Assembly: GCA_023954715.1 (NCBI GenBank)
Contig: JAGSHD010000002.1
Span: 248,001-312,000, forward strand
Direction: 5' to 3'
Source: Candidatus Cloacimonadota bacterium
GTDB lineage: Bacteria > Muiribacteriota > UBA6191
DNA: 64,000 nucleotides
Shown: positions 1-7,318 of the stretch, one piece after another
Numbering within the stretch: position 1 is the stretch's first letter
Layout: every line of letters starts with the position of its first letter
Notes under the pieces: model-generated
Databases searched by the model: none
The model's input: only the letters and a program-made list of their open reading frames with translations
Told to the model about the DNA's origin: nothing
Translations under genes and position numbers: made by a program

Positions 1-272
1 TCAATCAAGTCTTACTCAATCCCCCTAACGTAAAAGGTTGGATCGGTGGAAACAACTGGATCAACTCCCACACCTATATCATCAGAAAAAACATCTCGAA
101 TCGCTTGTCCAACGGGATGAAAAATATGATGAATATGATGAGCTCCAAAGAAACTCAAATTGATTTAAAGCATTTAATTGCTGATAAATACTCCAAGTAT
201 TTTAAAAATGTTAAAAATGACAAGCAAAGACTCAAAAGAATTTTAAACAGTGACTATTTTCAATTGAAATAA
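1..272 (+). CDS. DUF1800 family protein, C-terminal end (partial)
   Basis: The reading frame that is open from base 3 ends at the TAA at 270-272 and encodes about 89 residues; the start lies outside the window. It contains NPPNVKGWIGGNNWINS, the hallmark C-terminal motif of DUF1800 proteins (PPNVKGWxGGxxWI). DUF1800 genes usually sit directly before a DUF1501 gene, as here, where the next gene starts 8 bases downstream. The two families are commonly secreted partners of unknown function. The identification rests on this motif and the neighbour. Confidence 0.85.
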   Translation, partial: NQVLLNPPNVKGWIGGNNWINSHTYIIRKNISNRLSNGMKNMMNMMSSKETQIDLKHLIADKYSKYFKNVKNDKQRLKRILNSDYFQLK

Positions 273-280
273 GGATGATC

Positions 281-1429
281 ATGGACAGACGACAATTTAT
301 TTATAGCCTATTTTCAAGCATGGTTTTATCACAGTTAAACCCAACTTTCGCCTCTTCTGCAATAAATCCTAGTAAAACCTTAATTTTAATTGAGCTAAAA
401 GGAGGAAACGATGGTTTAAATACCTTAGTCCCTTTTAATGATCCTTTATATTCAAAGCTTCGACCCAATCTTGGATTAAAACAAAACGAAATCATTCAAC
501 TAAAACCAGAGCTCTTTTTACACAAGTCTCTTAGTCCTTGGAAACAGCTTTGGCTCGACCAAGATCTTGCTATCGTCCAAGGCTTAGGATATAAAAACCC
601 TATTCGATCTCACTTCCGGTCTATTGATATATGGGATACAGCTTCTGATAGTGATGAGTATTTAAATCATGGGTGGCTTAATGATTGTCTAGCAATGAAA
701 CGATCCACCTACGACTTTGAAGGACTAATTTTAGGTAGCTCTGATCCTGGCCCATTACAAGGAGGGGATATCAACTCTTTAGTAATTAAAAATCAAAAAC
801 AATTCCTTAGAACTGCTAAAAGAGTAAAACAATCGAAACATCAAGCAAATAATCCATCATTAATGCACTTCGAGTCCATCAAACAAGACATACAGAGTTC
901 GTATGAAATGATTCAAAAAAAACTGGACCCTAGCATTCAAGTGGATGGATTTCAAAAGGATAAACTCAGTCGTGCCTTAAAGTCCGCGGCTCAATATATT
1001 TTAAGTGGAGTAAATGTGCCAGTCATCAAGGTAACTTTAGGTGGCTTTGATACTCATTCCAACCAAAAAAACACTCATGCAAATCTATTAAGGCAACTTG
1101 GCAATGCTACATCTAACTTTGCTCGGATCATGAAAAAACATAATTTATGGGACCAAGTAGTATTGGCAACCTACTCCGAGTTTGGGAGAAGAGCTCAAGA
1201 AAATGGTAGTAAAGGTAGTGATCATGGTACCGCTAATACTCATTTTGTCATGGGAGGACAAGTGAAAGGCGGATTGTTTGGTGAAGCAGCTAAACTAGAT
1301 AACTTAGTAAACAATGATTTACAATACACTCAAGACTTTCGATCTTATGTAAAAACACTTGTTGAAAACACCCTTAAAACAGATGCTCCACAACGTCTTA
1401 AAAACTTTGAAAAAATGGCCTTCTTATAA
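281..1429 (+). CDS. DUF1501 family protein, probably Tat-exported
   Basis: 382 residues. The family belongs to the alkaline-phosphatase/sulfatase-like superfamily, and its function is not established. Visible motifs are KGGNDGLNTLVPFND near residue 38 (family LRGGNDGLNTxxPxxD) and EFGRRAQENGSKGSDHG near residue 305 (family EFGRTxxENGSxGxDHG). The N-terminus DRRQF followed by a hydrophobic stretch is a twin-arginine signal. The ATG at 281 is preferred to the ATG at 275 because AAGG at 271-274 lies six bases before 281 but abuts 275. The gene forms a pair with the upstream DUF1800 gene. Its last codons overlap the convergent kinase gene by six bases. Confidence 0.88.
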   Translation: MDRRQFIYSLFSSMVLSQLNPTFASSAINPSKTLILIELKGGNDGLNTLVPFNDPLYSKLRPNLGLKQNEIIQLKPELFLHKSLSPWKQLWLDQDLAIVQGLGYKNPIRSHFRSIDIWDTASDSDEYLNHGWLNDCLAMKRSTYDFEGLILGSSDPGPLQGGDINSLVIKNQKQFLRTAKRVKQSKHQANNPSLMHFESIKQDIQSSYEMIQKKLDPSIQVDGFQKDKLSRALKSAAQYILSGVNVPVIKVTLGGFDTHSNQKNTHANLLRQLGNATSNFARIMKKHNLWDQVVLATYSEFGRRAQENGSKGSDHGTANTHFVMGGQVKGGLFGEAAKLDNLVNNDLQYTQDFRSYVKTLVENTLKTDAPQRLKNFEKMAFL

Positions 1430-2566
1430 TGATTTAACTTTTGATATTATCCCAGAGCCAATACCAATTAAATCCCACCAGTTCTGAAAGTGCCCTACAA
1501 CCAAAAGAACAAGTAAAATGAAAGTAAAGCCGATCATTACAAAAAAGGCTTTGTGCTCTTCTGGATTACTAACCAAGATCTCTGGGATACTTTCTTGCTC
1601 TTCTATTTGTTTGACATCTTTTTTTGGTGAAGGTTTTTTCTGTCCCGTTTTTTGGCTTGCTTTTTTACTAGCTTTGTCCTCATAAAATGTATCAGAAAAC
1701 CTATCTAAAAATGTTTTATAAGCTTTTTTAACTTTTCTTCTATTGGTTGATTTTAAAAGTTTACCTTCTAGCTCTAAAACATCTTGGATCCTATCAGATG
1801 GGTCTGCTTGAATTAACTCTAATATGATTGTCTCCAAATCTAAATCTTCTAGTTTACCGGGTTTTGGTAGTTTTTCACGTTTTTTCTTGTAAACATCTAT
1901 GATTCCATCTTTAGCAGTAAAGCGAATGGGAAGCTTTTTAGATAGGAGTTCGTATAAAATAACACCCAAGGCATATAAATCAGTAGTGTTGCTCACATCA
2001 CTACGCTCTCCTTCGATTTGCTCTGGAGCCATATAATCTAAAGTCCCTAAAACTGTCCCAGGTAGAGTACGCTTTGTATCCACATGTCGAACCACCCCTA
2101 GATCAATCAATCGAACCTCTCCTGATTTTGAAATCAAAATATTCTCTGGTTTAATATCTCTATGATAAATCCCTTTTTCATGACATTCATCTAAGGCCTT
2201 ACACAACTCTAAAATGATGTGTGTAGCTGCTCCTCGATTAATAGGAGCTATTTTTTTTACTATTTTAGTGAGTTCTATCCCATCTATGTATTCTAAAATG
2301 AGGCAGCATACCCCTTTTTCATCCACGATTTCTTTGGGTTTAACTACAATATCAGAACTAATTTTTTGTAAATACTCAAACTCTGCCAAGAATCTGGCTT
2401 TCTTACGACGGTCTTTTAAATATTGGGGTAATATTGCTTTGGCTACAAAAGTTTCTCCATCTGCATTTTCTACCTTATATACTTGAGCCATTCCTCCCGT
2501 AGCAATCGCTTTACCAAGCACTTTATAGGGACCAAACTTTAATTCTTTTGATATTACTTTTGCCAT
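1424..2566 (-). CDS. Membrane-anchored Hanks-type serine/threonine protein kinase
   Basis: 380 residues. The kinase domain spans about 12-290 and keeps the catalytic set: glycine-rich loop ATGGMAQVY (22-30), Lys43 in VAK, HRDIKPEN (135-142) with catalytic Asp137, DLG (155-157) in place of DFG, and APE (180-182). A basic, Lys/Gln-rich linker (about 300-335) leads to one predicted transmembrane helix (about 341-361) and a short tail. With the kinase domain preceding the helix, it most likely faces the cytoplasm with only a small extracytoplasmic end. No PASTA or other sensor domain is present. Substrates cannot be inferred. It is convergent with the DUF1501 gene and probably transcribed alone. 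Confidence 0.9.
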   Translation of the reverse strand: MAKVISKELKFGPYKVLGKAIATGGMAQVYKVENADGETFVAKAILPQYLKDRRKKARFLAEFEYLQKISSDIVVKPKEIVDEKGVCCLILEYIDGIELTKIVKKIAPINRGAATHIILELCKALDECHEKGIYHRDIKPENILISKSGEVRLIDLGVVRHVDTKRTLPGTVLGTLDYMAPEQIEGERSDVSNTTDLYALGVILYELLSKKLPIRFTAKDGIIDVYKKKREKLPKPGKLEDLDLETIILELIQADPSDRIQDVLELEGKLLKSTNRRKVKKAYKTFLDRFSDTFYEDKASKKASQKTGQKKPSPKKDVKQIEEQESIPEILVSNPEEHKAFFVMIGFTFILLVLLVVGHFQNWWDLIGIGSGIISKVKSL

Positions 2567-2655
2567 ATTTCTTTCACATTATTTGATGAGTTCAATAAAG
2601 ATATCGACGAAACAACTTTGAATTCAAGATACTCACAAAGAATTAATACTAAGCT

Positions 2656-3537
2656 TTAATCCAATGAAGCAAACTCTATTGATTTCAATCGAATCAAACT
2701 GACAAAAGCTTGAAAGGAATTGTCATATTCTAGAATAGTAATCGGTGCGGATAAACGTAAGTCAATATTTCTAGATTTTGAACGATAAGCTGCATCAAGA
2801 TAATATTGTTGATGACTCTTAATAAATTTAACCTGTAAATATAAGCCTATTTCTTGTCCTTTAGAAGTATCAAAGGTAATTATTGACAGGTTAAACTCAC
2901 TAAAGGTCAATTTTTTAAAGTGCAGCCTTTCAAATGCTCCTGCATTTACCAACTCTTTGCTAAAGCTTTCTACATTTTGATTAAAAATTTCTGGGGTTGT
3001 ACTACTCGTAACAGCTTCTAAGCTAATTAGATACTCTCGTAGTAAAAGGTAGATTGGCGAAAATAAATTAGGATTCAAAACATCAATTTGAGATAAGTAT
3101 ACAAAACAAAACTTAGGGGCATTTACAAAAAAGTATTGAATCGACTCTTTATTTCTATCTCGTAATTGAATCCGTATTTCCCACAATATGCTCGCTTGTA
3201 AGTTTTTGCCGTAGCAATAACCCCATTCGCCGTATTGAGGAATAAATTTACCCGAGCCACCCTGATCATAAAACCCGCTATTTGAGTTTTTACTCATTAA
3301 CTCAATATCTCTTGCTGCTGGTAAAATACACTCATCACCAAACTTCAAAATTAAAGTATCTAAAGCCTCGATGATATCTTCAGATAAATCACTCTTAGAG
3401 ATCAGTCTTTTTTTAGAGTCTTCTTCATTTAAGTTTCGAATAGGATTGATTAAATGCTTTTCAAGTAGGTCTGTATCTTCTTCAATGGTCTCTTTTGAAA
3501 AAAAGCCATCTATTGAGTTTTTAATGGAGTCAATCAT
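2656..3537 (-). CDS. Hypothetical cytoplasmic protein
   Basis: 293 residues that I do not recognise. There is no signal peptide or membrane segment. The first 60 residues are acidic and helical-looking (many E, D, K), followed by a mixed alpha/beta region with an aromatic cluster (GEWGYCYGKN near 107-116). The frame runs through a long stretch without stops in AT-rich DNA and starts ATGATTGACTCC. The same-strand kinase gene begins 89 bases downstream, so the two may be co-transcribed. Confidence 0.6.
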   Translation of the reverse strand: MIDSIKNSIDGFFSKETIEEDTDLLEKHLINPIRNLNEEDSKKRLISKSDLSEDIIEALDTLILKFGDECILPAARDIELMSKNSNSGFYDQGGSGKFIPQYGEWGYCYGKNLQASILWEIRIQLRDRNKESIQYFFVNAPKFCFVYLSQIDVLNPNLFSPIYLLLREYLISLEAVTSSTTPEIFNQNVESFSKELVNAGAFERLHFKKLTFSEFNLSIITFDTSKGQEIGLYLQVKFIKSHQQYYLDAAYRSKSRNIDLRLSAPITILEYDNSFQAFVSLIRLKSIEFASLD

Positions 3538-3625
3538 AAGCCCTATTTTAACATATATCCAAGATCTAATATATACAGTCGACTAGCTTGCATGTAAAAT
3601 AATTTATTTCATTTTTCATTTCCCC

Positions 3626-3653
3626 TTGACGATATAAACTTTTTTCTTATTCT
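3626..3653 (+). promoter_or_regulatory. Candidate sigma70-type promoter for the C11 protease gene
   Basis: TTGACG (3626-3631) and TATTCT (3648-3653) are separated by 16 bases, upstream of the protease start. This is judged by eye only; AT-rich flanks make chance matches likely. Confidence 0.35.
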
Positions 3654-3708
3654 TGATTCAAAATTAATTACTTAAAATTTAAATGTAAATAAATCACAGG
3701 GGAATCAT

Positions 3709-4899
3709 ATGAAAAAAATGTTATTCAGAGGAATTTTATCACTAGGATTAGCAGCAACTTCTTTAATCGGTACTACTTTCGCAGAAGCACCACAAGATGT
3801 TAAAGAATGGACATATTTAGTATTTATCAACGCAGACAATAACTTAGATCGTTTTGGTGTTGGTGACTTAAATGAAATGGCTGAAATCGGTTCAACTGAA
3901 AACGTTAACATTGTAGTTCAATTAGATCGAGCTTATGGTAAACCAGCTAAAAGATATTTCGTTCAAAAAGGTGATACAAACGAAGTACAAGATCTTGGCG
4001 AAGTAGATATGGGTTCTGTAAAGACTCTAACTGACTTTGTTGAGTGGGGATCTACAAACTACCCAGCAGAAAAATATGCTACTGTTATCTGGAACCACGG
4101 TTCTGGATGGAATAAAAAAGCATCTAATACTGTATTCAAAGGGATCTCTTATGATGATGAATCAGGAAACCACATCACTACTGCACAGTTAACTGGTGCT
4201 GCTAAAGATATTAGAGATATCTTAGGTAAAAAGTTAGATATTCTTGCTTTTGATGCATGTTTAATGCAAATGCTTGAAGTTTCTTATGCTGTTAAGAATG
4301 ATGCTAAAATCATGTTAGCTTCTCAAGAAACGGAACCAGGTGAAGGTTGGGCATACAATGATTCTTTAAAAGAACTAGTAAATAAAAAAGGCTTAAGTGC
4401 TGAAGAAGTATCAACAATCATCGTAGATACTTATGACAAATCTTATGACAACGGATCTCAAGGTAACTCTTCTACAACTCAAAGTTGGGTTGATCTTTCT
4501 AAGACAGATGCTTTAGTAGACTCTTTAAATACTTTAGCTGATCATCTAATGGATGGACACAAAGATCTTTTAACAAGTTCAGTGTCTAAAGTACAAAAGT
4601 TTTACTATCGATCTAATGTAGATTTAATTCACCTTCTTGAATTATTTGATGCAGAGCTTACTGGTGAAGCATCTGTAGCTTGTAAAGCTGCTCTTAAAGC
4701 TGCTAACGAGTTTGTAGGACATCATGGTACTCACGGTGCTAAAATGAAAAACTCTAAAGGAACGGCAATCTACTTTCCTTCAAGAGGATATAGTTTCAGT
4801 GACAAATACTTAAATCTAGATTTCGCTAAAGCAAGCAAGTGGGATGAAATGCTAAAAGCTTTCTACGCTGCTGCTAAAACAAGAGAGCAAGATCTATAA
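3709..4899 (+). CDS. Secreted clostripain-family (C11) cysteine peptidase
   Basis: 396 residues. An N-terminal signal peptide (about 1-26, ending TTFAEA) is followed by a C11 caspase-fold domain. The first strand is WTYLVFINADNNLD. The catalytic dyad is visible as His130 in VIWNHGSGW and Cys184 in DACLMQMLE, followed by SQETEPGEGWAY, all typical of the family. C11 peptidases cleave after Arg or Lys and are often self-processed. Function here is probably extracellular or periplasmic proteolysis. The gene has a strong ribosome-binding site (AGGGGAA five bases before ATG) and its own terminator, so it is monocistronic. A DUF1501 gene and a kinase gene lie upstream without obvious linkage. Confidence 0.92.
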   Translation: MKKMLFRGILSLGLAATSLIGTTFAEAPQDVKEWTYLVFINADNNLDRFGVGDLNEMAEIGSTENVNIVVQLDRAYGKPAKRYFVQKGDTNEVQDLGEVDMGSVKTLTDFVEWGSTNYPAEKYATVIWNHGSGWNKKASNTVFKGISYDDESGNHITTAQLTGAAKDIRDILGKKLDILAFDACLMQMLEVSYAVKNDAKIMLASQETEPGEGWAYNDSLKELVNKKGLSAEEVSTIIVDTYDKSYDNGSQGNSSTTQSWVDLSKTDALVDSLNTLADHLMDGHKDLLTSSVSKVQKFYYRSNVDLIHLLELFDAELTGEASVACKAALKAANEFVGHHGTHGAKMKNSKGTAIYFPSRGYSFSDKYLNLDFAKASKWDEMLKAFYAAAKTREQDL

Positions 4900-4910
4900 G
4901 ATTTTGATTT

Positions 4911-4950
4911 AAAAAAGCCCTTCATTATTATGTAATGAAGGGCTTTTTTT
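4911..4950 (+). terminator. Intrinsic terminator of the C11 protease gene
   Basis: A near-perfect 17-bp stem (4911-4927 with 4933-4949) has the core AGCCCTTCATTA, a five-base loop and a run of T. The stem starts 11 bases after the protease stop codon. Confidence 0.93.
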
Positions 4951-5080
4951 ATGTTAAACCACTGTACCTATAATTTTCAACTTTAACCAAAAACACCACT
5001 TGAGTAGGTCGATATATTGTAACCTCCTTTTACACAAAGGCTAATCTATGATTGAATAGCAAAAATCTAAGGACTAAGAT

Positions 5081-5521
5081 ATGACTAAAAAAATCCCTCT
5101 CATTCAAAGAATCGGTGGCCGAGAAACACTTCAAAAAGTTCATAAAAAATTATATGACAAGTTATTTGCTCACCCTTGGTTAAAACTATATTTTCAAGAG
5201 TCTTTTCGCCCTCAAATTGAAGATCAACAAACAGATTTTATGACCAATGCAATGGGTGGCTTTGTATTATTTGTTGGAAAACCCCCTATTCCTACTCACA
5301 TGAACATGAACATCTCAGAGCAGCTTTTTGATATACGTCACAACTACCTTAAAAATGCTATCTTGGATTGTGGTGTCTCAGAAGACTTAGCTAAAGAGTG
5401 GTTAAAGATCGACCTAGCTTTTAAAAAAGCCATCTGTAAAAAAGATGTATCTGAGTGTGAAAAAAGGCATAAAAACGATAAAATAATGGATTATCCTAAT
5501 CCCGCTCTTTTAAATAAGTAG
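5081..5521 (+). CDS. Truncated haemoglobin-like protein
   Basis: 146 residues, the usual size for a truncated (2-on-2) globin. The N-terminal IGGRETLQKVHKKLYDKL helix, an aromatic pair at the CD corner (LYF, 36-38) and His73 in PTHMNMNIS followed by the helix SEQLFDIRHNYL match the globin pattern, with His73 as the likely proximal haem ligand. Members bind O2 or NO and serve in oxygen or NO/redox chemistry. The start is supported by AAGGA seven bases upstream. The 3' end overlaps the convergent hydrolase gene by 26 bases. I am less sure of the subgroup. Confidence 0.8.
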   Translation: MTKKIPLIQRIGGRETLQKVHKKLYDKLFAHPWLKLYFQESFRPQIEDQQTDFMTNAMGGFVLFVGKPPIPTHMNMNISEQLFDIRHNYLKNAILDCGVSEDLAKEWLKIDLAFKKAICKKDVSECEKRHKNDKIMDYPNPALLNK

Positions 5522-6320
5522 TAATTTCGTTATAAACATTTACTTTATCCACATCATGTAAAATATAGTGATAAGACTTTTCAAAGCTAACAAACTTTAC
5601 ATGCTCGGACTTGTTTAAAAACGCCTTTGATTTTGTGAAGTCAGCCACATGATCTGACTGCGAATGAATCACAAGAATAGAAGACTTAGATTGGGGTAAG
5701 GACTTTACCAAGTAACTTAACTTGATCAATTGAGATACAGCTTTTGTAGGCGTAAAACCGTAGGTAAATACCTCACCTTTTTTTAAACTTTTACTGCAAT
5801 CTAAAGATTTGTTTTTGATATACAAGTTAATGTTTTCAAACAAGCTCATTAATATTTGTTCAAAAAAACTTGGAACTTTATACAAACCAAAATAAGGAGC
5901 TAATATTATACAACGGTCTATTTGTCTTAACTGGGTCAGATGATAAGCTAGTAAGCCTCCCATTGAAAAACCAAGCACAACAACCTGCTCGTAGCTTTTA
6001 GTCAATTCATCATAGCTATCACAAGCTATTGTTATCCAATCTTGAGACTTTGAATCGGTAAAACTTTTTAGACTACAAGAACTACCTGTTAAGATCGGAG
6101 CATAACAATCATAAGACTCTAAATGCTTTTGTAACTCAAGAAACATTTGAGGAGTTACTCCAAAGCCGTGTAACATCAATATACATTGCTTGTTACCTTC
6201 TCTTTTTTGGACTAAATCATACTCTACTTGATTTAAAGCCAAAACTTGATCACGCTTTTTTGCTAAAAATTGCATCACCAAAATCAGCGATACAATGATT
6301 AAGAGCATAACTCCTAACAA
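5496..6320 (-). CDS. Membrane-anchored alpha/beta hydrolase (esterase/lipase-like)
   Basis: 274 residues. An N-terminal hydrophobic helix (1-20) anchors or exports the protein. The hydrolase fold shows the oxyanion-side HGFG (51-54), the nucleophile elbow GFSMGG with Ser119, Asp223 in HSQSDHVADF and the probable catalytic His251 in SYHYIL. The pattern resembles carboxylesterases/monoacylglycerol lipases of the Est30 type. Substrate unknown, probably a short ester or lipid at the envelope. It begins one base after the stop of the upstream membrane-protein gene, so the two are translationally coupled. Confidence 0.85.
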   Translation of the reverse strand: MLGVMLLIIVSLILVMQFLAKKRDQVLALNQVEYDLVQKREGNKQCILMLHGFGVTPQMFLELQKHLESYDCYAPILTGSSCSLKSFTDSKSQDWITIACDSYDELTKSYEQVVVLGFSMGGLLAYHLTQLRQIDRCIILAPYFGLYKVPSFFEQILMSLFENINLYIKNKSLDCSKSLKKGEVFTYGFTPTKAVSQLIKLSYLVKSLPQSKSSILVIHSQSDHVADFTKSKAFLNKSEHVKFVSFEKSYHYILHDVDKVNVYNEITTYLKERD

Positions 6321-6321
6321 A

Positions 6322-7233
6322 CTAGCTCAGTTTGTTTGATATGTTTAGTTTAAACTCATGGGGAGCATGTAAAAAACCAATCACATATAAAAAGAAGACC
6401 GAGGCTAAGGAGTGCGTTAAACACACTTGAATAACACCCAAAATCTGATCAATCAAGTTTGCTCTAAAAAGCGTACTAATACCCATAAGTTGAGATTGAA
6501 CTTCACTGGTACTAAGGTTTTGTAAACTATTAACATCAAAACTACTAAATGATGTACTTGTGAGAAAAGAAGCCAAAGAGCTCATCATAGAGATAGACCC
6601 AAATACCATAGAAAGACCAGTCATTAACGCCCAGTTTCCGATAAAAAATAGTAGTATCACTAAAAAGTTTTTCTTGAAAAAGTTAAAAGCCAAAATGAGT
6701 GGCTCAAGTGACATAGTTCGATTAAAGTAATACATTTGTGGAGTAAATGCAAAGGCATAGCTACAAGCAATAGCAATTAAAACCGCTGGAATAGATAATA
6801 AAGCTACAACAAAAAAGTAAGGCGGGATCACTACTCCTAAGGGTAGAGTAAAGGCGATCAATATTGCAGGTGCAGCGGCAATCAAGTGTTGAAATGAAAT
6901 CACCACTAAAGAGGGCCAAAGTAATGTAGTATCAAAGCCTTTTAAAAACTCTTGGATTTCAATTTTTTCTCCACGGTAATATTGAATAATCATTACCATA
7001 AAAACCAAGGGAGCTAGTGCATTCACACAAAGCCCAACAATCCACAAAATAAATGAGACAAAACCAGAAAGAGCCGGAATAAATGCTCCTATAGTATTAT
7101 CAACGCCATAAGAAACGATACCCGGAGCACAAAACAGTAGGGATAGAAGTAGTAAGGGTTGCAGCAATGCTGTCATAGTTGATTTATAAAATTCAAAAAA
7201 CTCTGCTATATCTAATTTTCTTTTGGCGTCCAT
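6322..7233 (-). CDS. Polytopic membrane protein of unknown function
   Basis: 303 residues with about six hydrophobic segments (near 17-40, 50-85, 115-160, 190-215 and 265-290). I see no catalytic motif. The layout, with long Gly/Ala/Pro-containing membrane segments and a cytoplasmic N-terminus, resembles generic multi-pass proteins such as the YciC/DUF975 type, but I cannot assign a family. It is the first gene of a two-gene unit with the esterase-like hydrolase, suggesting a joint envelope role. Confidence 0.75.
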   Translation of the reverse strand: MDAKRKLDIAEFFEFYKSTMTALLQPLLLLSLLFCAPGIVSYGVDNTIGAFIPALSGFVSFILWIVGLCVNALAPLVFMVMIIQYYRGEKIEIQEFLKGFDTTLLWPSLVVISFQHLIAAAPAILIAFTLPLGVVIPPYFFVVALLSIPAVLIAIACSYAFAFTPQMYYFNRTMSLEPLILAFNFFKKNFLVILLFFIGNWALMTGLSMVFGSISMMSSLASFLTSTSFSSFDVNSLQNLSTSEVQSQLMGISTLFRANLIDQILGVIQVCLTHSLASVFFLYVIGFLHAPHEFKLNISNKLS

Positions 7234-7318
7234 CTATAACCCTTGTTACATTATCCATTGATTGTTTTAATTATACTCTTGCACAATATAAAATAACAAT
7301 GGTACTTAAAAACTATTA